Assembly (NCBI GenBank): GCA_030424715.1
Contig: JAUHWH010000002.1
Coordinates: 1-64,000, forward strand
Direction of reading: 5' to 3'
From: Bdellovibrionia bacterium
Lineage (GTDB): Bacteria; Bdellovibrionota; Bdellovibrionia; Bdellovibrionales; JAGQZY01
DNA length: 64,000 nucleotides
Position 1 is the first letter of the stretch; every line of letters begins with the position of its first letter. A model generated the notes under the pieces. The model had not been told where the DNA came from. It ran no database searches and saw only the letters and a program-made list of their open reading frames with translations. A program made the position numbers and the translations under genes. Below are positions 9,915-19,151 of the stretch, piece by piece.

Positions 9915-10319
9915 CTAATGATCATCCTTGAACTTTTCGTGCCCCTTTTTCCTAAGGTCATTCATTTCTCCTAAGATTTTAGTAACCTCCGTGAGGTCTT
10001 GTGTATTCATAGCCATAGCCACTTCAATTGAAACTTCAAGCTCGAGACCAAGTTTATTAAGTTCGGCCATCCACTTTGAATATTCAATCTTCAAAGAATC
10101 TGTATCTGCCGTCGATGGATAATATAAACTGGCATCTGCAATGGCCATTTGCAGATCCTCAGAAGCATCCAATTCAACAGTTGTCAGCTCACCACTTTGC
10201 AAACCTATGGCAATAGTTTTAAAATTAGCCCCCATCTCTTTCATAGCATCTAAAAATGGTCCATGAGCTGCCGCACTTTGTGTAATTAAAAATACACAAG
10301 TAATCATTAAAGTCTTCAT
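9915..10319 (-). CDS. Periplasmic cytochrome b562-like four-helix protein
   Basis: It is a 134-residue protein with a cleavable signal peptide (ITQSAAAHG cleavage region). The mature part is predicted as amphipathic helices, and the C-terminal RKKGHEKFKDD resembles the haem-ligand helix end of cytochrome b562 (which has a Cys-His-Gln-Lys segment there). No CxxCH is present. It may bind haem or copper in the periplasm. It sits in the copper operon 17 bp upstream of the permease gene. The family assignment is by pattern only. Confidence 0.5.
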   Translation of the reverse strand: MKTLMITCVFLITQSAAAHGPFLDAMKEMGANFKTIAIGLQSGELTTVELDASEDLQMAIADASLYYPSTADTDSLKIEYSKWMAELNKLGLELEVSIEVAMAMNTQDLTEVTKILGEMNDLRKKGHEKFKDDH

Positions 10320-10320
10320 T

Positions 10321-11043
10321 CTAGTTTCTCCTTTTTATGAGTTTAAAATCTCTTTTTCTAAAACTAAATCTAATAAGAATTAGACCAGAAACACTAACTG
10401 CAAGCCCTAAAATAGCAGCAAGCACTAAAAGCCAATTGTTGAAGTCGGTTCGATTGCGATAATCCATTATGTGAAGCATCCAAAGAAAATCGTAGACCCG
10501 CCAAAGAATACCTCGTTTTGCAGTCAGCTGGCCTGTGTTAGGCGACACATAGAACGTCGTCTGTTCTAAGTTGTTAAAATTAACCTGCCACACGGGGTAT
10601 TTTCCTCGATATTCAGAGACTTTCTTTGAAATCAACTCAGCATTGACCTTTGAAGCATCACCTTTAAAGTGCCCTTCAGCAATTTCAATAGCACTGTCTC
10701 TTGTGAGAGGTGAAATAAGCTCCCCAGACACGGCATCAACTAGATGTTTTGTGCTATCCGCCATTCGGACGATATAAGCTGGCTTGTCCAACACACTTTT
10801 TATTTCTAGGCCAACAACGCTATTCTCAGAATCAAGTTTAGAGATCACATCAGCCACGGGAAAGAAGTTAAGGTCACTAGAGAGCACTTGTTGAGGCTTT
10901 TCCTTAAACAAATGCTCACTCTTAATGACTTCAATGGGAACGGCACTCATGTATAGCCCACTGAAAGTCCAAAAAAACAATTGAACTCCCACGACAAGGG
11001 CCAGCCACTTGTGCCATTTCCTAGCAAGCAAAGATAACTTCAT
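10321..11043 (-). CDS. PepSY-domain membrane protein
   Basis: The N terminus RKWHKWLALVVGVQLFFWTFSGLYMS is the first helix typical of PepSY-associated membrane proteins, followed by periplasmic PepSY-like repeats (residues about 60-170) and a second membrane segment at about 205-227. Proteins of this family are often linked with iron or copper reductases and metal uptake. The start overlaps the multicopper oxidase stop (TAATG), so it is probably its partner, perhaps passing electrons or assisting copper loading. Confidence 0.75.
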   Translation of the reverse strand: MKLSLLARKWHKWLALVVGVQLFFWTFSGLYMSAVPIEVIKSEHLFKEKPQQVLSSDLNFFPVADVISKLDSENSVVGLEIKSVLDKPAYIVRMADSTKHLVDAVSGELISPLTRDSAIEIAEGHFKGDASKVNAELISKKVSEYRGKYPVWQVNFNNLEQTTFYVSPNTGQLTAKRGILWRVYDFLWMLHIMDYRNRTDFNNWLLVLAAILGLAVSVSGLILIRFSFRKRDFKLIKRRN

Positions 11044-12488
11044 TATTTTTCAACCACAAAGTTTCGCATCATTGAGTTATCCTCATGCTCTAATAAGTGA
11101 CAATGAAATAGGAACTTCCCCGGATGGTCATTAAACTTTTTTATAATCCTTACTTTATCACCAGGAAGAACCGCGACGGTATCTTTCCATCCACCATCGT
11201 AGACGAGTCCGTCACTATAAGGACCATTGATTCTTTCTAAAACTTGAAACTGTGAACCATGGACGTGCATTGGGTGAATCATTCCAGCGTTCGTTAGGTC
11301 GAACTCCCAAATTTCAGTTGCGCCAAGCTTAACTGTCTCTTTCGGTCTAGTTTCGTCCATTTCGTATGGAAGACCATCAATTGTCCATCCAATGCCTTGC
11401 TTAGGAATTAAACTAAAAACCTTGGGATCGTTTTCATTCACCGCCTCAGAAGGAGGGATACTCTCTAGTGATGACAACTTATTTGGGAAGCTAAACTGTT
11501 TCTTACCTTCAGAGCCAACATTAAATTGATAGATAGCAAAGGGTTGGGAGTTTCCATTATCGACTATTGGAATCGAAAGCAGTTCTACATCATCATCAAT
11601 TTGTTTGGATGAAAAATCGACTAAAACATCAAGCCTTTCTCCAGGAGCAAATAAAATGCTCTCAAGCTCAACTCGCTTTTCTAACAATCCACCGTCCGTA
11701 CCAATGAGATGAATAGGAGACCCATCACTCCATTGCAATCTGTATGTAAGGGCATTCCCACCATTTAGGAGCCTCAATCGATAAGCTTCTTTTTTGACTT
11801 TGTGGGTCATTGGAAAACTTCCGTTAACAACAAGTCTATTTCCTATTTTACCCATCATGATGTCATGACCAGATTGGATATAAATTAACTGATTATTTTT
11901 TCCAAAATGTCGATCTTGAAATACAATAAAAAGTTCGTTTTCATCACTGGGAAGATTAAGAGCGTCTTCCTCTTCATCACGGACTACAAAAAGTCCTGCC
12001 AACCCATGATAGACTTGATAGCCAGTTCTCCCATGGGGGTGAGGGTGATACCAATATAGGCCTGCACGATTCTCTATTTCAAAAGAATACTTGTGAGTCT
12101 GACCATTTTCAATGGCATAACTTGGATGACCATCTTGATCTTCTGGTAAATGAAGTCCGTGCCAGTGAACTATCGAGTCTTCCCCCGTTTGATTTTTAAA
12201 ATTGATATTAAGCTTATCGCCTGCCCTAGCTTCAATTGTTGGGCCGAGATAGCCTGGACTTGATCTTAGTAAGCTATTTTTACCACTAACAACAGACCCG
12301 TCAAAGCAGAGCATATCCGTTGGATCACCAGACAGCATTTGGACACTCATCTTAGTTGCATTGAGATCAATTTCTCCAGTTACACCAGTTAGTAGCGGTA
12401 CTAATTTTTCTTTAGCCCCAACAACAGGAGAGTAACTTATTGCGGCCGTAGCGATTGATGCAGTTTTAATAAAATTTCTTCTATCCAT
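11043..12488 (-). CDS. Multicopper oxidase, CueO/CopA type, Tat-exported
   Basis: The 481-residue protein starts with a twin-arginine signal (MDRRNFIKTA, cleavage near VVGA). All four copper-binding blocks are visible: HWHGLH at 108-113, YWYHPHPHGRT at 145-155, HPMHVHG near 418, and HCHLLEHEDNSMM ending the protein (H462-C463-H464, H468, axial M473). It should oxidise Cu(I) to the less toxic Cu(II) in the periplasm. The long Met-rich insert of E. coli CueO is not seen. It lies between the cupredoxin and PepSY genes of the copper operon. Confidence 0.92.
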   Translation of the reverse strand: MDRRNFIKTASIATAAISYSPVVGAKEKLVPLLTGVTGEIDLNATKMSVQMLSGDPTDMLCFDGSVVSGKNSLLRSSPGYLGPTIEARAGDKLNINFKNQTGEDSIVHWHGLHLPEDQDGHPSYAIENGQTHKYSFEIENRAGLYWYHPHPHGRTGYQVYHGLAGLFVVRDEEEDALNLPSDENELFIVFQDRHFGKNNQLIYIQSGHDIMMGKIGNRLVVNGSFPMTHKVKKEAYRLRLLNGGNALTYRLQWSDGSPIHLIGTDGGLLEKRVELESILFAPGERLDVLVDFSSKQIDDDVELLSIPIVDNGNSQPFAIYQFNVGSEGKKQFSFPNKLSSLESIPPSEAVNENDPKVFSLIPKQGIGWTIDGLPYEMDETRPKETVKLGATEIWEFDLTNAGMIHPMHVHGSQFQVLERINGPYSDGLVYDGGWKDTVAVLPGDKVRIIKKFNDHPGKFLFHCHLLEHEDNSMMRNFVVEK

Positions 12489-12493
12489 TTCAA

Positions 12494-12883
12494 TTATCCT
12501 TTTTTAACGGGCTTGGCAGAAATATGGAGGACTCCTGCTTTCATACCCATTCCACAAAGCAATTTAACCTCTTTAGCTTCACTATATTCGCCAACTTCAA
12601 AACGAACTTGTTTATTTAGGGGAAGTTTGACTAGCTTTCCTGTTTTTGGGTGCTTTAGAGAGGTCATACAAGTTTTATCTGTGGTTCGCGTGATATTAAG
12701 AACTATGGATTCATTGGATTTAAAATTTAATGGCGATTCTGCCTTAAAACCCTTCTTGCCAATTTCAACTTTTACAACTTTCTCTACCTTACTACTATGA
12801 CTATGTTCACTCCCACCTGAGTGATCTGCCAATGATGTTTGACTCATACTCAATGCAAGCACCATCAAAATTATAATTTTCAT
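12494..12883 (-). CDS. Periplasmic cupredoxin-like copper-binding protein
   Basis: The protein has 129 residues with a signal peptide ending near SLADHSGG and a His-rich start (HSGGSEHSHSS). The remainder fits a small cupredoxin-like beta sandwich with DKTCMTSLKHP and a C-terminal LLCGMGMKAG, where Cys, Met and His could bind copper. It probably acts as a periplasmic copper carrier feeding the CusA pump downstream of it on the transcript or the neighbouring oxidase. Confidence 0.7.
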   Translation of the reverse strand: MKIIILMVLALSMSQTSLADHSGGSEHSHSSKVEKVVKVEIGKKGFKAESPLNFKSNESIVLNITRTTDKTCMTSLKHPKTGKLVKLPLNKQVRFEVGEYSEAKEVKLLCGMGMKAGVLHISAKPVKKG

Positions 12884-12895
12884 ATTCTCCTCCTT

Positions 12896-15800
12896 TTAAT
12901 TTTCTATTTGTTTTATTGATTTATTAAATTCATATTCTTTCCATATAGCAAAAACGGCCGGATAGACTAGAAGCTCCAACATAAAAGAAGTGAATATCCC
13001 TCCCACCATCGGAGCCGCCATTCGCTTCATTAAATCCGCTCCTGTACTTGATGCACTAGCAAGCATAATTGGCATTAAAGCCATAAATGTTGTTAAAACT
13101 GTCATCATTTTTGGCCTTATTCGCTTTACAGCACCTTCGTGTATTGAATCTGCAATGTCTTGAAACTTATTAATTCCAGAATCTTTTTTCTTTTTCTGGT
13201 AAGCCATATCAAGGTAAAGAAGCATATAAATGGACATTTCCGCATCCACTCCAAGTAACGCTATAAGACCAACCCACACGGCAATACTTACGTTATAACC
13301 GAGAATAAATAGTAGCCAAACAGCTCCAGCTGCTGAAAACGGAATAGACAAGAGAATGATCGTGGTTTTGACACCAGACTGAGTATTGAGAAAAATTAGA
13401 AAAAAGATAATTAGAAAAGTGATTGGAAGTACCACCACCATTTTTTCTTTTACTCTTGTCATGCTCTCGAACTGACCACTCCAAGTCAGCGAGTACCCAG
13501 GAGGTAGCTTTAACTCACTGGCGACTTTTTTCTTAGCCGCTTCCACATAACCACCGATATCGGTAGTATCAACATCAACGTAAACATAGGAGGTTAATAG
13601 CCCGTTATCATTTCTAATGACACCTGGTCCGTTAGATACCTCTATTCTAGCAACATCACTAAGTGGGAGCTGATAGCCTTTGGGAGAATAAAGTAGGATT
13701 TTTTCGATATCTTTCCTGTCCTGTCTGAAAGCTCTGGCGTACCTGACATTGACAGAGTACCTTTCTCGACCCTCAACGGTTGTTGTTAGGTTCCGCCCAC
13801 CCATTGCCGTCGCCACGGCATCATGGGCTTGTTTAATATTTAGGCCATGTCTTGCTAAGGCTTCTCGATCAAAAACAAAGTCAAAAAAGAAACCTCCTGT
13901 AACACGTTCAGCGAAAACACTTCGAGTATTCGGAGAATCACTAAGTATGGTTTCAATATGTACACCAATACTTTCAAGCTCCTTTAAATTTCCCCCTGAT
14001 ACTTTGATTCCAATAGGAGTCCTAATCCCGGTCGTAAGCATATCAATTCGACCTTTAATGGGAAGTGTCCACGCATTTGTAAGACCTGGAATCTTCATTT
14101 TCTTATTCATTTCGGCAATTAGCTTTTCCCATGTCATTCCAGCTCGCCACTGACTTTGCTCCTTCAATACAATGACTGTCTCCATCATCGTAAGAGGTGC
14201 AGGATCTGTGGCCGTATTGGCTCGACCTGCTTTTCCATGAACTGTCTTCACTTCAGGAAAAGATTTTAATATCTGCCCCTGCTTCTGGAGAAGCTTTTGG
14301 GCCTCTGTTACGGAAAGGCCAGGCATTGTCGTCGGCATGTATAATATTGTCCCCTCATTGAGAGGGGGCATAAACTCTGATCCAAGCTTCAAGTACGCAG
14401 GAATAGTTAGAAGCACAAATACAAAAGCGCTACACAATACCTTTACTCTGTTTCGGACCATAAAATCGACAACTGGCCCGTAAACTCGAAACAAAAATCG
14501 ACTGATTGGGTGCTCTTCTTCTCTTCGATAATTTTTGCTAAATATTACGTTTACAATTCTTGAATAAAGCCCTTTACCTTTTGGATTCTTGACTTGATTG
14601 ACTAGGATAATGAGAGCCGGCACCAGAGTTAAAGATAGAACTGCCGCTACCACCATTGCCAGTGTTTTTGTATAAGCCAGTGGCTTAAATAAACGCCCCT
14701 CCTGAGCCTCTAAGACAAAAATGGGAAGAAATGAAACCGCAATAACAAGAAGTGAGTAAAAACTCGCAGGCCCCACCTCCTGTATTGCTCCCACAATCAC
14801 ATCTGTCATCGATTTCTTTTTATCGGAGTGAGTCCATTCCTCCAATTTTTTATGACAATTTTCAACAACAACTATTGAGGCATCGACCATAGCACCAATG
14901 GCAATAGCAATCCCTCCAAGGGACATGATGTTTGCTGAAACCCCCATAAAGTACATAAGAATAAAACTAATGATCACTGCCGAGGGAAGAGCAATGATGG
15001 GAACAATAGCACTTGGGAAGTGGAGTAAGAAAATTAAAATTATGAGTCCTACGACTAGCATTTCTAAAAACAACTCATGGGTCAGGGTATCAATAGACCG
15101 ACTTATCAACTCACTCCGGTCATAAGTCTCGACAATTTCTACTCCCTCTGGGAGTGAACTTTTTAGAGAGTTAATTTTTGCTTTCACTCTTTGGATGACA
15201 TCATAGGCATTCTCTCCAAAACGCATAATGACAATGCCGCCGACCACATCCCCAAGCCCATCAAGGTCCCCAACTCCGCGCCTTATCTCTGGCCCCTCGA
15301 CCACTCTTCCAATGTTTTTTACATAAATGGGAACACCATTGCTTCTAGAGCCAATGACAATGTTTTCTATGTCTTTTCTATTTTTTGCGTAGCCTTTCAA
15401 ACGCACCATATATTCAATGCCTGAAAACTCGACGACTCTAGCTCCAGTTTCACTATTCCCCTCTTTTATGGCCTTCGAAACCTTTGACAAAGGAATGTTG
15501 AATGTTCGAAGGGCATTGGGATCGACTAACACTTGATATTGCTTTTCAAAACCTCCAAAGGTTGCAACCTCAGACACTCCCGGAACAGCCTGTATCTGAT
15601 ACCTTAAAAACCAATCCTGAAATGATCGAAGGTCGGCAAGACTATTTTTACCTGAAGTGTCTTTGAGGGCATATTGGTAGACCCACCCCACTCCAGTGGC
15701 ATCGGGGCCAAGCTCAGTTTTGACCCCGTCAGGGAGCTGAGGAACAATTTTTGACATGTACTCCAGAACACGAGACCTTGCCCAATATATATCGGTGCCG

Positions 15801-16096
15801 TCTTCAAAAATGACATATACATAGGAAGCTCCAAAAGTTGAAACTCCACGAATATCTTTTACTTTTGGGACCCCCAGAAGACTTGTGATTATCGGATAAG
15901 TGACCTGATCCTCAATTATATCAGGACTCACATTCCATTTTGAATAGACAATAACCTGAGTGTCTGAAAGATCAGGTATTGCATCAATGGCGATATTTTT
16001 GATTGCAACGTACCCAGCAAAAACCAATACCACAGTTAAAAAAAGAGTTATAAATTTGTTTCTTGCTGAAACGCTAATTAACTTTTCTAACATCAT
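12896..16096 (-). CDS. cusA: CusA-like heavy-metal RND efflux pump
   Basis: This is a 1066-residue HME-RND inner-membrane pump with 12 helices and two large periplasmic loops, driven by the proton gradient. Family segments include AIDAIPDLSDTQVIVYSKW in loop 1, GVSTFGASYVYVIFEDG, the HGKAGRANTATDPAP block and GVDAEMSIYMLLYLD in the C-terminal membrane half. The copper/silver assignment rests on its operon (multicopper oxidase, cupredoxin, a CusB with a heavy-metal-binding domain) rather than on methionine ligands, which I could not place with certainty. Two adjacent ATGs are possible at the start. Confidence 0.9.
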   Translation of the reverse strand: MMLEKLISVSARNKFITLFLTVVLVFAGYVAIKNIAIDAIPDLSDTQVIVYSKWNVSPDIIEDQVTYPIITSLLGVPKVKDIRGVSTFGASYVYVIFEDGTDIYWARSRVLEYMSKIVPQLPDGVKTELGPDATGVGWVYQYALKDTSGKNSLADLRSFQDWFLRYQIQAVPGVSEVATFGGFEKQYQVLVDPNALRTFNIPLSKVSKAIKEGNSETGARVVEFSGIEYMVRLKGYAKNRKDIENIVIGSRSNGVPIYVKNIGRVVEGPEIRRGVGDLDGLGDVVGGIVIMRFGENAYDVIQRVKAKINSLKSSLPEGVEIVETYDRSELISRSIDTLTHELFLEMLVVGLIILIFLLHFPSAIVPIIALPSAVIISFILMYFMGVSANIMSLGGIAIAIGAMVDASIVVVENCHKKLEEWTHSDKKKSMTDVIVGAIQEVGPASFYSLLVIAVSFLPIFVLEAQEGRLFKPLAYTKTLAMVVAAVLSLTLVPALIILVNQVKNPKGKGLYSRIVNVIFSKNYRREEEHPISRFLFRVYGPVVDFMVRNRVKVLCSAFVFVLLTIPAYLKLGSEFMPPLNEGTILYMPTTMPGLSVTEAQKLLQKQGQILKSFPEVKTVHGKAGRANTATDPAPLTMMETVIVLKEQSQWRAGMTWEKLIAEMNKKMKIPGLTNAWTLPIKGRIDMLTTGIRTPIGIKVSGGNLKELESIGVHIETILSDSPNTRSVFAERVTGGFFFDFVFDREALARHGLNIKQAHDAVATAMGGRNLTTTVEGRERYSVNVRYARAFRQDRKDIEKILLYSPKGYQLPLSDVARIEVSNGPGVIRNDNGLLTSYVYVDVDTTDIGGYVEAAKKKVASELKLPPGYSLTWSGQFESMTRVKEKMVVVLPITFLIIFFLIFLNTQSGVKTTIILLSIPFSAAGAVWLLFILGYNVSIAVWVGLIALLGVDAEMSIYMLLYLDMAYQKKKKDSGINKFQDIADSIHEGAVKRIRPKMMTVLTTFMALMPIMLASASSTGADLMKRMAAPMVGGIFTSFMLELLVYPAVFAIWKEYEFNKSIKQIEN

Positions 16097-16102
16097 TAAG
16101 TC

Positions 16103-17230
16103 CTAGTGGTTATGTCCCGTGCTGCTGCCAGCATTTCTAATGACTGATTTGAGGCGAGATTCTGAATCCATCATAAAGTTTGCAGAAGTTACAACCACCT
16201 CACCTTCTTTTAGACCTTTGATCACGGCGATATATTTATCTGTTTCAAATATTTTTGTTATTTTTCTTGGCTCAAATCGCCCCTCATCCTTTTTTACAAA
16301 AACAAAAAGATCTTCGCCAGTATCCAGTATAGCCTCCAACGGGACTGCGATATGCTTACCTAGAGGAACTGAAATAGTGACTGTCACGAAGGCTTCAGGC
16401 CTTATGGATAAATTAGTTTTATTAATTTTTATTCTGACTTTCCCTGTGCGGGTTTTGGGGTCAATGAGTTGATCAACTGATACAACCTCACCCATCAGTG
16501 GCTTATCAGTAATAAAACTCGCTTTGATTTGAACTTTTTGCCCTGGCTTGATTTTAGAAAGGTTTGATTCAAAAACATCGGCATAAATCAAATTGTCATT
16601 ATTCCCACTTACAATTAACCCTTCAGAAACACTTCCCTTAGAGGCAATGACTTTGATCTGCTCCTCTCCTAGCCCGAGAACCTGCAATCGCGTTTTTGCA
16701 GACCGCACCATCTCATTTGTACTTCTCCGTATTTCTTTTAATGGCGAATTTTTAACTTTTCTTTGCTGCCTTATAGCTTCTAAATACTCGCTCTGAGCTG
16801 TGTAAAGATCAGGGTCAAATGCAATTCTGCCAGGTGCTTTGATCGTTTCAAATATATCAATTTTTTGCACCTTTTCTGTCTTCACACCGATAACCTGTTG
16901 CTTATCAAGACTCAATGATATCCCCACTCGATCTTTGGGCATTTCCATAACCTGATTCGATGTTTCAGAACCATTTCTATCAGTCGCCTCTTCATGTTCG
17001 TTGTGATCATGCCCCTTGTGCTCTTCTTCATCTTCAGCCAGAACCATATCCATTCCACAGATTGAGCATTGTTGCCCTGGTTTATCGGAAGTGATTTGAG
17101 GATGCATAGGACAAATATATTTCTTTTTCTCAGAATTTGTCGTTTGAGAGGCTTCTCCAGAGTGATTGCTATGATCCGTGCAGCCGATAAAAATCAGCAA
17201 GAATGAAAGTGTTATCATCAAAATCTTCAT
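16103..17230 (-). CDS. cusB: CusB-like periplasmic adaptor lipoprotein
   Basis: The membrane-fusion subunit is 375 residues long with lipobox FIGC (Cys17). Residues about 38-64 form a heavy-metal-binding domain (YICPMHP...CSICGMDMV), the feature of copper/silver adaptors, followed by a His/Asp/Glu-rich linker (HKGHDHNEHEE). The lipoyl, hairpin and beta-barrel regions follow. It links CusA with CusC to form the tripartite channel. It overlaps cusC by 4 bp and is 6 bp from cusA. Confidence 0.9.
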   Translation of the reverse strand: MKILMITLSFLLIFIGCTDHSNHSGEASQTTNSEKKKYICPMHPQITSDKPGQQCSICGMDMVLAEDEEEHKGHDHNEHEEATDRNGSETSNQVMEMPKDRVGISLSLDKQQVIGVKTEKVQKIDIFETIKAPGRIAFDPDLYTAQSEYLEAIRQQRKVKNSPLKEIRRSTNEMVRSAKTRLQVLGLGEEQIKVIASKGSVSEGLIVSGNNDNLIYADVFESNLSKIKPGQKVQIKASFITDKPLMGEVVSVDQLIDPKTRTGKVRIKINKTNLSIRPEAFVTVTISVPLGKHIAVPLEAILDTGEDLFVFVKKDEGRFEPRKITKIFETDKYIAVIKGLKEGEVVVTSANFMMDSESRLKSVIRNAGSSTGHNH

Positions 17231-18486
17231 TTTACCGCCTTTTCCATACCTGGAATATTTGAAATTGATTCACCCAAGAGTGTCTCCGCCGAGGCAACAT
17301 CTCTAGCAAAGTGGCTGAGCGCTTTATAGTATGCCAATTTGACTGAATACAATGATCTCTCAGCATCGAGGAGATCTAAAAAACTGACTTTCCCAGCCTT
17401 GTACGCTGAGCGTGAGGTTCTGTAGGCTCCTTCGGCTTGTGGCATCAAAGTTGTTGTGTAGACAACCAATGCCTTGTTGGTTTTTTTAATGCGAATTTTA
17501 AGAGATTTAATATTTTCTTTAAGCTTCAAACTTAAATTTTCATGTCTGTACTTTTCCGCATTCGCAATTGCTGAGGCTCTCGATGATTCTGCACTATTAC
17601 TCCAAAACCACAGCGGTATTGTTGCGTTAATCGAAAAAATATTGGAGTCCTCAGGCAGCCCGGAAATTCTTTGCTGGTACTGAATATTGAAATCAGGGGC
17701 AAACTCCCATTTTGCTAAACTACGCTTTATCTTCATAGCTTCGTATTTATTTTTTTGTGCAAGAAGAGCCGGAGAGCTTTGGGAAATTTTATTATCTAAC
17801 TCATCGTTTTTGTCTGGAATTTTGGTAATATTAACTTTTGGAGAATCGAGCTCAAGTTCAGACAAACTAATGTTTTTAGAATTCGATTTGCCTAATAGAG
17901 TTGCCAACTTCGCTTGTAAAACACTCTCCTCTTGTTCAAAGTTCAAAAGGTTTAATTCCAACTGAGTAATTTCAAAGTGAGCTTTCATAGAATCACTTTG
18001 AGTTGATTTCCGAGCAGCATATTTTTTCTCTGCGACTCTTGCAAAATCTTTAACAAGCTGAAGATTGATTTTAGTCAGTTGAATCGTCTTCTGAACAGCG
18101 TAAAGGCTGTAATAGACCTCAATGATATCTTTCCGAGTTTCAAGCTTAGCCCTGCTCAATGTGTTTTTTGACGATTGATAAAGTTTTTTCTGAGATTTGC
18201 CAGCAAGGTAATATTTCGTTGGAAACTTAATTTTTTGCTGAACAGTGAGATACTCGGTTTCAAGGCCACGATCCAATCGAGAAATCCCTACCGAAGGATC
18301 ACTGAGATTGTATTGAATTGTGATCTTCTTTTTTTCAGCTCGTGCATCTTCAGAATAAGCCATAATCTCAAAATTATGAGAAAGAGCCTCATCAATCATT
18401 TTTTCAAGTCCCATTGAGGATTGCGCAGAACTTACCTCTACAAAACCCAGTGCAACTGAAAAAAACAGATATGCTAAATGTCGCAT
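17227..18486 (-). CDS. cusC: CusC-like outer-membrane efflux channel (TolC family)
   Basis: The protein has about 419 residues, with a signal peptide (MRHLAYLFFSVALGFVEVSSAQ) and two repeats of long helical hairpin typical of TolC/OEP proteins. I chose ATG 18486 because AAGGAC lies just upstream and the signal peptide starts there; an upstream in-frame start at 18525 adds only a hydrophobic extension. It is the second gene of the copper operon and exports metal through the outer membrane with CusA and CusB. Confidence 0.88.
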   Translation of the reverse strand: MRHLAYLFFSVALGFVEVSSAQSSMGLEKMIDEALSHNFEIMAYSEDARAEKKKITIQYNLSDPSVGISRLDRGLETEYLTVQQKIKFPTKYYLAGKSQKKLYQSSKNTLSRAKLETRKDIIEVYYSLYAVQKTIQLTKINLQLVKDFARVAEKKYAARKSTQSDSMKAHFEITQLELNLLNFEQEESVLQAKLATLLGKSNSKNISLSELELDSPKVNITKIPDKNDELDNKISQSSPALLAQKNKYEAMKIKRSLAKWEFAPDFNIQYQQRISGLPEDSNIFSINATIPLWFWSNSAESSRASAIANAEKYRHENLSLKLKENIKSLKIRIKKTNKALVVYTTTLMPQAEGAYRTSRSAYKAGKVSFLDLLDAERSLYSVKLAYYKALSHFARDVASAETLLGESISNIPGMEKAVK

Positions 18487-18562
18487 AACAGTCCTTAATT
18501 TTAAAAAAATTATAAAAAAATTCACCGAACAACAAGATATGAGCAGATATGCTCAGTCGGTT

Positions 18563-18979
18563 TTAAATGAGGTAAGAAGACTTTTGAATATAAACGGGTA
18601 CACCAGCGAAAAAACTGATACCAGGGGGATCATGGGTTGAAATGTTATAGGCTAACTCACGATCAATAAAATTAATGGTCTCAATCAATTTAGCTGCAAA
18701 ATAATTTGAATCTTGTATAGATTTCTCAATTTCCCAAACTTTTGAATCACTGAAAAGTTCATCAGCATTACAAATGTCACCACAGTCGTCTGAATTGGAT
18801 TGGTTCTCTTCTTCTGATTGAGAGTGACAGCTTTCGTGAGATTCTTGAGAACCCTTTTGACTTGTCGTCTCAGCGAACTCGGGCAGGCTACATTTGACTT
18901 TACAAACGGCACTAAGAGCCTGAACACTCACAAGTATTGATAGAATAACTATGGAAACCAATAGCCTTAACATACTCAT
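18563..18979 (-). CDS. Cys/His-rich exported leader protein of copper operon
   Basis: This 138-residue protein has a signal peptide (LLVSIVILSILVSVQALSAVC) and a mature N-terminal part rich in Cys, His, Glu and Ser (HESCHSQSEEENQSNSDDCGDIC). I know no family for it. It opens the copper efflux operon 76 bp before cusC. The czc operon of the same ICE opens in the same way with a different Cys-rich exported protein (32098-32454). A periplasmic metal sponge or sensor is a reasonable guess. Confidence 0.65.
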   Translation of the reverse strand: MSMLRLLVSIVILSILVSVQALSAVCKVKCSLPEFAETTSQKGSQESHESCHSQSEEENQSNSDDCGDICNADELFSDSKVWEIEKSIQDSNYFAAKLIETINFIDRELAYNISTHDPPGISFFAGVPVYIQKSSYLI

Positions 18980-19151
18980 ATGTTATCACAGATCAGAAAA
19001 CCCAGTCAAAAGGCTGGTAGACTAAGGGGTAAACTGTATTATTTCAACTACCTACATCTTGTACTGATCAAATATATGGCAACAGAATAAAGCCTCTAAA
19101 ATGGGGAGCGTCCTGGATGCCAGTCAACAAATAATACTGGAGCTACAAGAC

